The notes under the pieces were generated by a model. It did not search any database and had not been told where the DNA came from. It saw only the letters and a list, made by a program, of their open reading frames with translations. Positions 1 to 10,795 of a stretch of 64,000 nt of DNA are shown here, piece by piece (position 1 is the first letter of the stretch; every line of letters starts with the position of its first letter). The stretch is from Eutreptiella sp. 'Long Island Sound 2002' (lineage: Eukaryota; Euglenozoa; Euglenophyceae; Eutreptiales; Eutreptiaceae): NCBI GenBank assembly GCA_964036045.1, contig OZ038391.1, positions 46,472,711 through 46,536,710 on the forward strand, in the 5' to 3' direction. Position numbers and translations under genes: made by a program.

Positions 1-230
1 TGTTCGGAGTCTCCTGCCAGGCCAATGGGAGACCATCTTCTTCAGAGAACCGGGCGCACCGGCCCGGGGGGGACAGGGAGTCCTGCCCAGGGGGTGTTCG
101 GAGTCTCCTGCCAGGCCAAGGGGGGGCCATCTTCTTCAGAGAACCGGGCGCACCGGCCTGGGGGGGACGGGGAGCCCAGCCCAGGGGGTGTTCGGAGTCT
201 CTTAGCAGCAGCAGGCAAGTAAGCAGGGAG
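1..230. repeat. 94-bp tandem repeat, about 2.1 copies
   Basis: The word TGTTCGGAGTCTC recurs at 1, 95 and 189, giving a 94-bp period. The copies differ by a few substitutions and the last decays after about 205. The array is cut by the window edge, so its true length is unknown. The short ORFs through it are read from the repeat and are not treated as genes. Confidence 0.9.
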
Positions 231-1590
231 TACCGGGGGTCATAACCCCGGGGTAACAGTATCTGGGACTCAACGTGAGTCCTCTTAACAAGGAACAACC
301 CCAAACACCGCCGGGGCTTAACTCCCGAACGTAACGGTGTTTGGGGCCCCCGTGGGCCTTATGAGCCCACGGAGTGTACTGAGGCGTGGCTACCAGCTGG
401 ACTGTGGCCTGCCATACCCATTTCTGGGCTCGCCTCAGCACGGCCGGTCGAGCCGGCTCTGGGGGTTGCGCACTAAACTGGCCCCGGGGGGGGGGGCCAT
501 TTACCCTGTTAAGCATTAGTTATGGCAGTAGGCACTATTCATTACGTTAGGGAATTACTCAGCGCATTTGCTTACCCCGCAGACATGCCCCTTCCAGTGG
601 TGCGCTCACCTTTGGGGCTGCCTCTGGGGGATCGGGGGCTGTTACCCCTCCCGGAGGCCCTCCCTGGTGTTGGCGCCGGGGTGGTGGCCGGGGGGCCTTA
701 TACCGTACCTAAAGGATGTTGGATACCGATACCGGGGTGTCCAACCGGACGGGGACAGGGACTGTGTCTCCGGGCTTACAATCGACTGACCCACAGTCAA
801 CGGCTGTTGGTATGGCAGCCTGCTCCACTTCAGTCCTGTACCACTCAGGCCTGCTTCTCATCCCTCCTCATACCCTCGCACATGCTGCAGGGCGGGGGGT
901 CGCTGTTGGGGCCCCCCGCGCATGCCTACGCCACTGGCCACCCTCTCCTCCCAGGCACCGCGCCTCTGCTAGGGCGGGGGCCTCTCACATGCACCCTTCA
1001 GGGCCCTTTCCACCTGCACACCTGGACGCTTGCCATGAAAACCCCGCATTGGAGCCTCCTCGTCGGCGCGCCCGGGTCCAGCTGTTCACGCGGCCGGCCG
1101 CCGATGCGGGGCCCTGGAGGCGCGCCGCACGGGCGCTGCCGGCCTGTGAGAGGGGCAAGGGCAGGAGAAGGGGGTGGGGGGGGGGGGGCAGTGGGCAGGG
1201 GAGGCGGCACGGAGTGGCTGCGGGAGGTAGTGCATGGGGCGCACCGAGAGCTGCATGGGGGTGTGCGGGATGGAGTCGGGGCAGAGGGCCCCGTGGGTGG
1301 GGCAAAGGCGCGGGGGGGGCGCATGTCCCGGCTCCTGCGTGGGCTGGCGCGTGGGCGGGCACGTAGGGGAAGAGAGGAGGGGGAGGCTTGGTCAGCCGTC
1401 CTCTACGGAGGGTTGCTGACCGTTCCCAGGGCCAAGGCGGCCAGTACTAGGGGGCGCGGGGTCCCTGGGGATGGTGCTTGGCACTGGGACGTGCGCGCAC
1501 CCGACACTGTTGGTACACCACCTAATGGCAGTGCCCGGGCCCTGTCGTCGGGGGCTTCGCACCCGGCACCCAGCCCGTGAGTAGAGCTGG
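231..1590. other. GC-rich spacer without a recognisable gene
   Basis: The stretch is GC-rich, with G-runs near 481-495 and 1175-1190. ORFs of up to 352 codons exist on both strands, but they overlap in several frames and are dominated by Gly, Ala, Arg and Pro. That is what GC-rich non-coding DNA gives. I see no domain, tRNA or element terminus. Confidence 0.55.
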
Positions 1591-4500
1591 GGAGTACTCA
1601 GCCCGGGTGCCTTTGGTGTGGGCGTGGGGACCCAGCACAGGTCCCACCGCGTGCGCTCTTGCGAGCTGTCGTTGGGCGCTGTGGGGGTGGCGGAAAGGGC
1701 GTCCCCCGGGGGGGTGCCTCGCGCCGCTGTGAGGGGCGTCTGGGTTCAGGCGCTCTCCCTTCCCCGGCTGCCCGTCCTCTGGGCGGGCTGTCGGGGTCTG
1801 CTACCCACGTGCTGTGGGCGCGGGTGTGCGGGTGTGGGAGCCGAGCACTGTCCCGTTGGCTTCCATGCCCTGTGGGGGGCTGCGTGCCGCGGGGTTGGTG
1901 GGGGGCCGTCCCCGGGGGGGCAGCCTTCCACCGTTGTGAGGGGCGCCTGCTTCCAGGTGCTGTCCCTCCACCGGCCGCTTCTCCTTTGGGGCGGGCGGCC
2001 GGGGTTCCACGACCCGTGTATCCCGGGCGCGGCTGCTGTGGGCGTGGGGGCCCAGCACCGGCCCTACAGCGTGCGCCGTTGCGGGCCGTCGTTGCGCGCT
2101 GTGGGGGTGCCGGGAGGGCAACCCCGGGGGGGGTGCTTTTCGCCGTTGTGAGGGGCGTCAGGATTCAGGCGCTGTCCCTCTCCAGGGCGCCCGTCCTGTG
2201 GGCCGGCCGTCGGGGTCCGCTATCTAGTGCCGTGGGCGCGGGTGTGCGGGTGCTGGGGCCCAGCACTGTCCCTTTGGCTTGCACGCCCTGTGGGGGGCTG
2301 CGTGCCGGGGGGGTAGTCGGGGGCCATCCCCCTGGGGGCTGGCCTTCCACCGTTGTGAGGGGCGTCTGGTGTCAAGCGCGGTCCCTCCCCAGGCCGCCCG
2401 TCCTGTGGAACGGGCGGCCAGGGTTCCGCGACCCGTGTATCCCGGGCGCAGTTGGTGTGGGCGTGGCGACCCAGCACAGGTCCCACAGCGTGCGCCCTTG
2501 CGAGCCGTCGTTGCGCGCTGTGGGGGTGGCGGAAGGGCCTCCCCGGGGGGGGGGGGCGCCTTTCCCCGTTGTGAGGGGCGTCTGAGTTCAGGCGCTCTCC
2601 CTCCCCCGGCTGCCCGTCCTCTGGGCGGGCTGTCGGAGTCCCCTACTTACGTGCTGTGGGCGCGGGTGTGCGGGTGTGGGGGCCCAGCACTGTCCCCTTG
2701 GCTTGCATGCCCTGTGGGGGGCTGCGTGCTGCGGGGGTGGTGGGGAGCCGTCCCGGAGGGGGTGGCCCTCTACCGTTGCGAGGGGCGTCTGGTGTCAGGC
2801 GCTGTCCCTCCCCCAGCCGCCCGTCCTTTGGGGCAGGCGGCCGGGGTTCCGCGACCCGTGTGTCCCGGGTGCGGTTGGTGTGGGCGTGCAGACCAAGCAC
2901 CTGTCCCACAGTGTGCGCTCTTGCGAGCCGTTGTTGCGCGCTGTGGGGGTGGTGGGAGGGCGTCTCCGGGGGGGGGTGCCTTTCGCCATTGTGAGGGGCG
3001 TCCGGGTTCAGGCGCTGTCCCTCCCCCGGCTGCCTGTTCTCTGGGCGGGCTGTCGGGGTCCGCTACCCACGTGCTGTGGGCGCAGGTGTGCGGCTGTGGG
3101 GGCCCAGCACTGTCCCCTTGGCTTGCATGCCCTGTGGGGGGCTGCATGCCGCGGGGCTGGTGAAGGCTGTCCCTGGGGGGGGTGGCCTTCGACCGTTGCG
3201 AGGGGCATCTGGTGTCAGGCCCTTTCCCTTCCCCGGCCGCCCGTCCTTTGGGGCGCCCGGCCAGGGTTCCGCGACCCGTGTATCCCGGGTGCCTTTGGTG
3301 TGGGCATGGGGACCCAGCACCAGCCCCACAGCGTGCGCCTTTGCGAGCCGTCGTTGCGCGCTGTGGGGGTGGCGGTAGGGCGCCCCCGGGGGATCTGCCT
3401 TTCGCCCTTGTGAGGGGCGTCTGAGTTCAGGCGCTCTCCCTCCCCCGGCTACCCGTCCTCTGGGCGGGCTGTCGGGGTCCGCTACCCACGTGCTGTGGGC
3501 GCGGGTGTGCGGATGTGGGGGCCCAGCACTGTCCCCTTGGCTTGCATGCCCTGTGGGGGGCTGCGTGCCGCAGGGGTGGTGGGGAGCCATCCCCGAGGGG
3601 GGTGGCCTTTCACTGTTGTGGGGGGCGTCTGGTGTCAGGCGCTGTCCCTCCACCGGCCGCCCGTCCTTTGGGGCGGGCAGCCGGGGTTCCGCGACCCCTG
3701 TGTCCCGGGTGCGGTTGGTGTGGGCGTGGGGACCTAGCACCGGCCCCACATTGTGCGCCCTTGCGAGCCGTCGTTGCGCGCTGTGGGGGTGGCGGTAGGG
3801 CGTCCCCGGGGGGAGCTGCCTTTCGCCGTTGTGAGGGGCGTCTGAATTCAGGCGCTGTCCCTCCCCCGGCTGCCCCTTCCCTGGGCAGGCTGTCGGGGTC
3901 CGCTACTCATGTGCTGTGGGCGCGGGTGTGCGGGTGTGGGGACCCAGCACTGTCCCCTTGGCTTGCATGCCCTGTGGAGGGCTGCGTGCCGCGGGGGTGG
4001 TGGGGGGCTGTCCCCAGGGGGGGTGGCCTTCCACCGTTTTGAGGGGCGTCTGGTGTCAGGCGCTGTCCCTCCACCGGCCGCCTGTCCTTTGGGGCGGGAA
4101 GCCGGGGTTCCGCGACCCGTGTGTCCCTGGTGCGGTTGGTGTGGGCGTGGCGACCCATCACTGGTCCCACAGCGTGCGCTCTTGCGAGCCGTCGTTGAGC
4201 GCTGCGGGGGTGGCGGTAGGGCGTCCCCGGGGGGGGTGCCTTTCGCCGCTGTGAGGGGCGTCTGGGTTCAGGCGCTCTCCCTTCCCCGGCTGCCCGTCCT
4301 CTGGGCGGGCTCTCGGGGTCCGCTACCCTCGTGCTGTGGGCGCGGGTGTGCGGGTGTGGGGGCCCAGCACTATCCACTTGGCTTGCATGCCCTGTGGGGG
4401 GCTGGGTGCCGCGGGGGTGGTGGGGGGCCATCCCCGGGGGGGGTGGCCTTCCACCGTTGTGAGGGGCTTGTGGTGTCAGGCGCTGTCCCTCCTCGGCCGC

Positions 4501-4784
4501 CCGTCCTTTGGGGCGGATGGCCAGGGTTCCGTGACACGTGTCTCCCGGGCGCGGCTGGTCTGGGTGTGGGGCCCAGCACCGGCCCCACAGCGTGCGCTCT
4601 TGCGAGCTGTTGTTGCGCGCTGTGGGGGTGGCGGGAGGGCGTCCCCGGGGGGGGTGCCTCGCGCCGTTGTGAGGGGCGTCTGTGTTCAGGCGCTCCCCCT
4701 CCCCCGGCTGCCTGTCCTCTGGGCGGGCTGCCGGGTCCGCTGTCCACGTGCAGTGGGCGCGGGTGGGTGAGCGGGCATAGGTAG
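1591..4784. repeat. ~420-bp higher-order tandem repeat, about 7.5 copies
   Basis: The landmark CGTGCTGTGGGCGCGGG and its variants recur near 1797, 2217, 2641, 3060, 3479, 3900, 4319 and 4737, a spacing of 418-424 bp. Each unit is two related halves of about 210 bp. Both halves contain GAGGGGCGTCTGG followed by CAGGCGCT and a G-run after CCCC, but they differ elsewhere, so the array is a dimeric higher-order repeat. Because 420 is a multiple of three, frames stay open in all directions and give long spurious ORFs. Confidence 0.93.
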
Positions 4785-5300
4785 GTGCGCGGCCCGTCCT
4801 GGGGGCAGGTGGCCGGGTTTGGGTGTGTGTGGTGTGCATGGTGGCTGTGCCGTGTTTTTGTGCTGGCAGGTGCGTCACGGTGCCCTCTGCGCCGTGGTGC
4901 CGCGTTGCGTGGTGCTGCTTCCCTTCGTCTGCCCCTCCGGTGCCCCCCTCTCGTGTGTTTTGTTGTCGTGTTGTGCTCGCCGTGTGCCTGCCGGGCCCCG
5001 TCCCCCGCGTGCGTCCCTCGCTCGGCTGCTGGCTACCCTCCTTTTTCCTTTGTTGTTGCGGCGCTCTTTACCCTTTACTCTACTCTCCGTTGGCCCGCCC
5101 TCCTCCCTGGCGTGCATTTTTCCCTGCCTCCGCCCTTGTGCTTGTCTCGGTCTTTCCCCTTGCCTACTTCCTTGGTCCCGGGGTCCTCTTCTTTCTATCC
5201 TGCTTGGTCCTGTGCGACGGAGGATGGATGGGGGCGTGGGCTATTGGGCTTTTGGGCGGCGGCACACGATGACGATACGAGGGCGACGGTACACGATGAC
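4785..5300. other. Transition region, no gene seen
   Basis: The sequence leaves the 420-bp array and becomes pyrimidine-rich on the + strand. Overlapping ORFs here are rich in Cys, Val, Leu and Ser and look membrane-like. They run on into the downstream tandem repeats in more than one frame and show no start context or domain, so I do not call a gene. Confidence 0.5.
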
Positions 5301-6408
5301 TCCCAGTGCGGGCGTGTGGGGTTGGGCACGGCTCTACACACCTCTTTGGTCACGTTCGTTCGTTGACGCGGTTCTTGTTGTGCTTTTCCCGTTTGCGTGC
5401 CCTGGCGTGGCACGTAACATACTTGTACTGGTGTTGGCGCGCAGGCGCTCTTGGTGCCGGTGTGTGGCTCCCTCCTTGTCTATATCTTTTTTTGTTTGCT
5501 GCTGTACCGGCATACGCATACCTTTTGTTCCCTTTTGCTCCCTATGCAGGCGGGAATGCGGGGGTGGGCATGTTTTCTCGGCTCCACCCAATGGTTGGCT
5601 GCACACCTTTGTTGACGCGGTTCTCGTTGTGCTTTTCATTGCGTGGCGTAGCGCGGCGTAACATACTTGCACTTGTGTTTATGTGTGTGCGTGCGGTCTT
5701 CACCCTTCTTGTCCCTTCATACCATGTTGCTTTTCCGCGGCGGTGGTGGTCTTGTTGTGCTTGCGGCGGCTTGCATGTACGGGCATACCCTTTGTTCCCT
5801 ATGTGTGCGGCGTGCGGGGGTGTTGACGCACGGGTGCTCGAGGTGGTGGTGTGTGGCTCCCTCCTTGCCTCCTTGCTTTGTGTGCGGGGGCACACCTTTT
5901 GCTCCCTTTGCCAGCAGGCGTGCGGGGGTGCGCATGTTTTCCCGGCTTCACCTCTTGGTTATCTTTGTTGGCGTGGTTATCGTTGTGCTTTTCTCTTTTT
6001 CGTTGCGTTGCGTAGCGCGGCACGTAACATACTTGCTCTCGTGCCTCGGTGGCCGGTGCGGTGGTTGTTGCTTGTGCATGTTTGGTTTCTCTTGGTTGTG
6101 TGTGGTTCCCTTCGTACGTCCTTCATTTCATTCTTTCACCCTTCGTGTCCCTCCATACCATTTTGCTTTTCCGTGGTGGTAGCCATGTAGCGCTTGCGGC
6201 GGCATGTATCTACGGGCATACCTTTCGCTCCCTAAGTGTGCGGCGTGTGGGGGTGGGCATGGTCATTCTGCTACCTCTCTTGGTACTCGTCGGTGCGGTG
6301 ATCGTCATGCTTTACTTGGCGGCGGCAGATACGCGCGAAAACAGGCGGCATACCGTTTGCTCCCTATGTAAGCGGGCGTGCAGGGGTTGGCATGTATTCT
6401 GGGCTACA
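5301..6408. repeat. Degenerate tandem repeat, left part
   Basis: The word TAACATACTTG recurs near 5414, 5660 and 6026. It is preceded each time by a GCGTAGCGCGGC-like stretch and followed by GTTCCCTATG and CTTGGTT motifs. The unit is irregular, roughly 250-370 bp. The array stops abruptly at the element A LTR and resumes at 43671 with the same words, which shows that it was one array before A inserted. Confidence 0.8.
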
Positions 6409-7200
6409 CAGTAAGAAAAAGTGCTTTTCCAATGCTTGAGGGTATACTTTGGTTGTATTAGAGATGCTCTAAGCACTCATGCATTTTTATCTTAATATTG
6501 GCCCGACCAAAATGGGTGATAACACATTTTGACCTATGGAACCAAACACTAAATCAGGATGTTGTGTGGACCCCTTAATCCCCAAGCTATAGGCACTAAA
6601 ACGTCTTTTCCTGGGTTGCTGAGGCACTGATATACTGAAGGCAGAGCCTATGAATTTATCTATGTTTTCTCATGAATTCTTAGCTATCCTAGTGGTATGC
6701 ACCCTAGGGGGCTGGGGCACCTCTTTTTGAGAGGTCCTGGGTTCAATACCCAGTCAGCCTAGCTAAGTAGGAATATCCCATGTGACATGGCAGTGACCTC
6801 AGCGCCAGAAGCCATGCCGCCTCAGCACCTATGGGACCCAAAAACAAGGAGTGCACATCTCAAGATTGCACTATGGATGAGAGTGAGGCCTTGGGGCAGT
6901 TTTTCAATCAGGTTTTCTCAAACATGTAAAATATTTCATCCTGAGTTGCAATGTATGCTAATTGCTGTGGTCTATTGTGGATAGTTGTCTTTATCTAACT
7001 CTTTGTGACTGCAGCCCTTCATGCTTTGATCCTGTTTATCTTCTACTTGCTTATCTCTGGCTTGGGTTATCCTGGATTGGTTGTATTTCAACAATAAAAC
7101 ATTTTCCTCATCAAAAACAAGCAGCAGGAACCCTACACCAGCAGTAAGCAGCAGGAGAGGCACAACAACAACACAGTGTTGAAATCACTATAAAACCTTC
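6409..7200 (+). repeat. 5' LTR of element A
   Basis: It matches 42881-43670 from GTAAGAAAAAGTGC to TAAAACNTTC, with scattered differences I estimate by eye at about 5 percent. The boundary is set by loss of similarity: upstream the tandem array, downstream the gag leader. The ends are not TG...CA. The 5' end resembles that of the B LTRs (GAGTAAGAAAAAGT), which marks the two families as related. Confidence 0.88.
6681..6765 (+). other. tRNA-like fold inside the 5' LTR of element A
   Basis: TAGCTA at 6681-6686 can pair with 6760-6765. An anticodon-like arm has a perfect 5-bp stem ACCTC/GAGGT (6719-6723 with 6731-6735) and a 7-nt loop TTTTTGA, which would give anticodon UUU. A T-like arm has stem CTGGG/CCCAG (6737-6741 with 6749-6753) and loop TTCAATA, holding a good Pol III B-box, GGTTCAATACC. 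The D arm is weak and the variable region is a single base, so this is tRNA-like and not a standard tRNA gene. The 3' LTR copy is identical over all 85 nt. Confidence 0.7.
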
Positions 7201-7294
7201 TGCCAGCAAGAGGCAGACAGTCTCTGCGTACCGGCAGCAACCCCGTGCCGTACATCCAGTGCGCCGACATCTGTCATAAGCAAGAAGGGCGAAT
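7201..7294 (+). other. Element A leader, possible primer-binding region
   Basis: This lies between the 5' LTR and the gag start. The first bases, TGCCAGCAAGAG, only loosely resemble a TGG-starting primer-binding site, so the priming tRNA is not assigned. Confidence 0.4.
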
Positions 7295-9781
7295 ATGGAC
7301 ACAAAGAAGGAGGACACCGACGTGAGGACCTCGCCTGAGGCACCAGCAATGCCAGCACCTGGTGAACCTCGACCTGGACCTAGCGCTGTATCTTCGGTGC
7401 CCTTACATGGGCCAGTGGACGTGGTTGATGACTCGCTGGAGGGACTTCAGTCGGCCTTCCGGGCCCTCTCAGTCGAGGAGGTGGACACCAACCCTGTGAA
7501 GAGAAAGAGAGAGAGAGAGAAGGATGCAAGAGAAAGCATGGCAGACGAAGGAGTAGACCATGAGCATGACCCGACGAGTGAGTCGACCTTCGAGGGCGCA
7601 CCAAGCGCCTCTGGCCTCCACGCATCACCCTCTCCTACAACCACCACACTCCCAACTCCAGACCCAGCCGCTACAACATCCACACCCATAACCACCCCGC
7701 CTATGGCTGAGGGCACAGGCTTTACTGGTGTGCCTACCTACCCTGCCTATGGTGTGGACCCATCTACCACTGCGTTTCCAGGGGCAACTACTACCAGTGA
7801 GCCAGTGGCCTCCAGTTCTGCGCCGCGATGATATGCGGCCGACTATCACCATCCTCTACCCGCTACGGGAGCCTATGTGAATGTTCCTGGGTATGTGACC
7901 CTGAGTGGGCTGGGGAGAGGCCCTGAGTCATGCAAGAGCAGGAGTAGAGGATCGGGGAGATCCTCCAACAGGTCCCTGACGCGGTCGGAGATAAAAGAGG
8001 CTCTCCGAGGAGCCACCTCTGAACTTGTTGGCGATCTCACTCAAGAGATTCGGGCTAAAATAGAGCCCCTGATTCCGCCCCAAGCGTCACCTACGGTGGT
8101 GGGAGTTTCACCCCATCAAGTACAGGCTAATCACCTGGTGGCAGGGTTGACAAACACCCTGGGGAGCCTGAAGAGCCGACCGATGCCGACCCCTGCAGCG
8201 ATACCGAGAAGCCCTTTCGTACCGAGAACCGCCCAGCCACCCTACAGCCATGTGGGGAATTCCACTAGAGCCGAGCTGGACCGGCTGGGGCTAACGGCCC
8301 TGAGGGCAATGGTTGACGTGGAGCCCTATGGCTCTAGTGACCTAGGCGGAGACTGCTCTGATGACGAGCCGCCGTCCATGACTTCTGCCTCGCCCTCGGA
8401 GGACGACGACCCTGAGAACCCCGAGAACCCGAGTGGGCAGAAGATGAAGAAGAAGAGGAAGACCAGGCGCCCTGAGGGACGCAGGTCTCAGGAGGCTAAG
8501 GCTATTGCCACCTCCGAGATCGTGGTGAACTTGCCTGAGTTCACAGGCAAGGATCTCAGCGAGTTCGCTGAGGATTTTGGCCGGTTCCTCCGAATGACCG
8601 GCCAAACCCATGCTAGTGGGCGAGTCAAGTGTGATCTGCTCCTGCAGTGCTGCAACACCAAGTACCTGGAGAAGCAGGTCAAGCAGATCGTGACTAAGTC
8701 GGCCACCTTTGCCGACGTGTTGGTTGCCTTGGAGAGGCAGTACCCAACCTATGAAACCGACCTCTCCATCAGGGCCGAGATCCAGAACCTGGCTGTGTTG
8801 CCCAACAACCCCAAACCTGGCAGGGTCTCTGAGCTACTGGCTGACCTGGATCACTGAGCTGGACGATTGACGCCCGGTTCCTACAGCAGCGACGACCTGC
8901 TTTTCTGGTTGGTGGCTAAGCTCCCCCGGGAGCTGTGGGACAAGTACCGTTCAACGGCAGAGCGCAAGGCTAGAGCCCTCAACTACGAGGATTTATGTGT
9001 GCTACTCCTGGAGCTGGCGCTGGAGAAAGAAAGCGACCAGCACCTGAACGCATACCGTCCTGGAGGGGGAGGCTCTGGAAGCCATGGCAAAGGGTACCAA
9101 GGACCCAGACCTGGGCAGGGGACTACCCCCAACCACGCCCGTATCATGGACAATGTCAGGAAGCTCTTCTGGTGTGATGCCAGATATGAGCAGGGCCACC
9201 TGCAGCACGCCCCTGACTGCGAGCAGCGAGACGGCTTCGTGGTCCAAGGGAAGAAGCAGGAGACCAACACCGGCGCCAAGGCGAAGATGCCGGATCACTA
9301 CAGGTGTACTATCACCTGTGCCTTCTGTGGGAAGAGGAAGCACTACGAGGATGACTGCTACCACAAGCAGCGCCTGTCGGCGAGGCTGAAGGGCGAGGAT
9401 CCTGGCAAAAGCTCTGGCAAGGGCGGTGGCAAAGGCAACGGCAACGACTCCGGCAAGGGCAAGTCGAAAGGACGTGGAAAAGGACAAGACAAGAACCAAG
9501 GCGAATGAGGAGGAGGCGCTAACCACCAGCCAGACAAGGACAACAAGAACCAGGACAAGAACGGAGGCAACCCCAACCCTAATCCAGGGGGGAACTCCGA
9601 GCCCTCTGGAGGGCAGTCTGGTCCCACCACACGCTCGCAAACTCAGGCCCAGCGAGAACAAGGGGCCAAGCGTGAGCACGAAGGTGGTGATGGCGGCAAT
9701 GCTAAGAAGAGAAGCCGTTTCATGAGGATGGCCCGCAAATTGCGGAACAAGGGGTTCGAGGTGACCTGTCCCGCGCAGTTC
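7295..9781 (+). pseudogene. Element A gag (interrupted)
   Basis: The start ATG at 7295 lies 95 nt after the LTR. One frame runs to the gag-protease stop at 9782 but is broken by TGA at 7829, 8855 and 9506. The N-terminal third is Pro/Ser/Thr-rich. A retrotransposon gag domain lies near 8520-8860 (LPEFTGKDLSEFAEDFGRF) and aligns with the B gags. A CX2CX4HX4C zinc knuckle, CAFCGKRKHYEDDC, begins at 9317, and the tail is Gly/Lys/Asn-rich. Gag would form the particle and bind element RNA. With three internal stops it cannot give full-length protein. The 7829 stop fits a CGA-to-TGA change; for the others I cannot tell the original codon. Confidence 0.85.
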
Positions 9782-9784
9782 TGA
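9782..9784 (+). promoter_or_regulatory. Gag-protease boundary stop of element A, UGA in CGG context
   Basis: TGA followed by CGG lies in frame between the gag tail and the protease. It sits at the same aligned position as the UAG codons of both B copies. UGA-CGG is a known leaky context in some plant RNA viruses. Readthrough here is inferred from position and context, and no product is seen. Confidence 0.55.
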
Positions 9785-10000
9785 CGGGGACGCTCCGGTG
9801 GGGCCCTGGACCTGGTGTTCTGGGTACGTATCCGACTAGGGGGACGTGAATACCTGGGGGTATTGGATACTGGAGCCACCATATCTATAGTGGCCAAGAA
9901 CATTTTACCTTGTGGGAGCCTGAAGAACACCATGACAACCGCGGCTATACGAATGGAGGATGGACATGTGGTGCACAGCTGCCAGGACTGTGAAGTGGAG
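9785..10000 (+). pseudogene. Element A protease, N-terminal part (split by B1)
   Basis: In frame after the stop comes a retropepsin-like aspartic protease with active-site motif LDTGATISIV (Asp codon at 9866). It would process the Gag-Pol polyprotein inside the particle. The ORF is cut at 10000 by the B1 insertion. Joining 10000 to 21197 keeps the reading frame and restores alignment with the B protease (VDVTICLGDE... against the A continuation), apart from one TGA just after the junction. Confidence 0.85.
9996..10000 (+). repeat. Target-site duplication of B1, left copy (TGGAG)
   Basis: TGGAG precedes the B1 5' LTR and recurs at 21192-21196 straight after the 3' LTR. Five base pairs is normal for Ty3-type integrases. 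Confidence 0.85.
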
Positions 10001-10713
10001 GAGTAAGAAAAAGTCACTGCCATGTCTTTCTTGGAGGGCTTGATCCAGGCAAAGCCCCCCTTAAAACCCTTTTGCTGATGCTAAGACAAACTTAAGTGTT
10101 TTTATCTCTCTTTTGTTGCCTAAAGTACACGTTCTCAAAGTAACTAGGGTTGTGACCCTAGCCCCCCCATGAAGTTCACCCCTACCACTCAACTGAGCGG
10201 AGGTACCTTCCTTCATGGAGGACATACCAAAGAAAATCAGGCATTTCATGCTTGTTGGCCTTGGAAGTCAAGCCTAAGTGGTCTCCCACCCCAAGACCCC
10301 TATACTCAATTGTTTCTACCACTTATTGTGGTCCTACTTTGTAACTGTTTCTGAATTCAGTTGCTTGGCCAAGTCATTTTCTGTGTGGTCCTGACATCTA
10401 TGCCCCTCAGTCCTAACCAGCACCATTTCACCCAAAAGAGTGCACATGAAGTGCCTAATGCAACCTCTGAGGCTAGAGTCTGACGAATTTTCATATAAAA
10501 CCTTTTGTATTATCCATTTGTGATTGAATCTATGTGCATAAACCTGCTTTGTCTATCTGCAGCCCTTCTGTGTTACACTGGATTCCAAAACCAATCATTG
10601 ATTCGATCCACATTCAGTCCTTGCTCTACTTGCTGCTTTGGTTTGGGGTTTTCAACTACAAAACCTGCAGGAATACATCAAAAGACCTAGGGCATAATTC
10701 AAGGACATCTTTC
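10001..10713 (+). repeat. 5' LTR of B1
   Basis: It starts GAGTAAGAAAAAGTCACTGC and ends GGACATCTTTC. The same length and near-identical sequence occur at 20479-21191. The ends are not canonical TG...CA. A TATA-like ATATAAAACC lies near 10493, and transcription from about 10520 would be plausible. Confidence 0.92.
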
Positions 10714-10731
10714 CGGTAGCAGAGACAGTCC
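10714..10731 (+). other. Candidate primer-binding site of B1
   Basis: CGGTAGCAGAGACAG follows the LTR directly and is conserved in B2. It resembles the initiator-Met primer site of plant LTR elements (TGGTATCAGAGC) at most positions, but the first T is C. The assignment is tentative. Confidence 0.4.
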
Positions 10732-10795
10732 CTTGTGACCTTTTGAACCGACCCTGAGAAGATGTGCAGAACAAAAGCTCAACAACAAGTTCATC

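Noticed and set aside
1618-4878. Long ORFs on both strands (up to 323 codons) across the 420-bp array
   Set aside because: The period is a multiple of three and the sequence is GC-rich, so frames remain open in every direction. The proteins are Gly/Arg/Pro/Cys repeats without start context or domains.
4819-6190. Cys/Val/Leu-rich ORFs that look like membrane proteins
   Set aside because: They follow irregular tandem repeats and switch frames between units. No signal or domain persists.
6404-6408. Target duplication at the outer ends of element A
   Set aside because: The five bases before 6409 (CTACA) and after 43670 (TTCTT) differ. No nearby shift gives a match.
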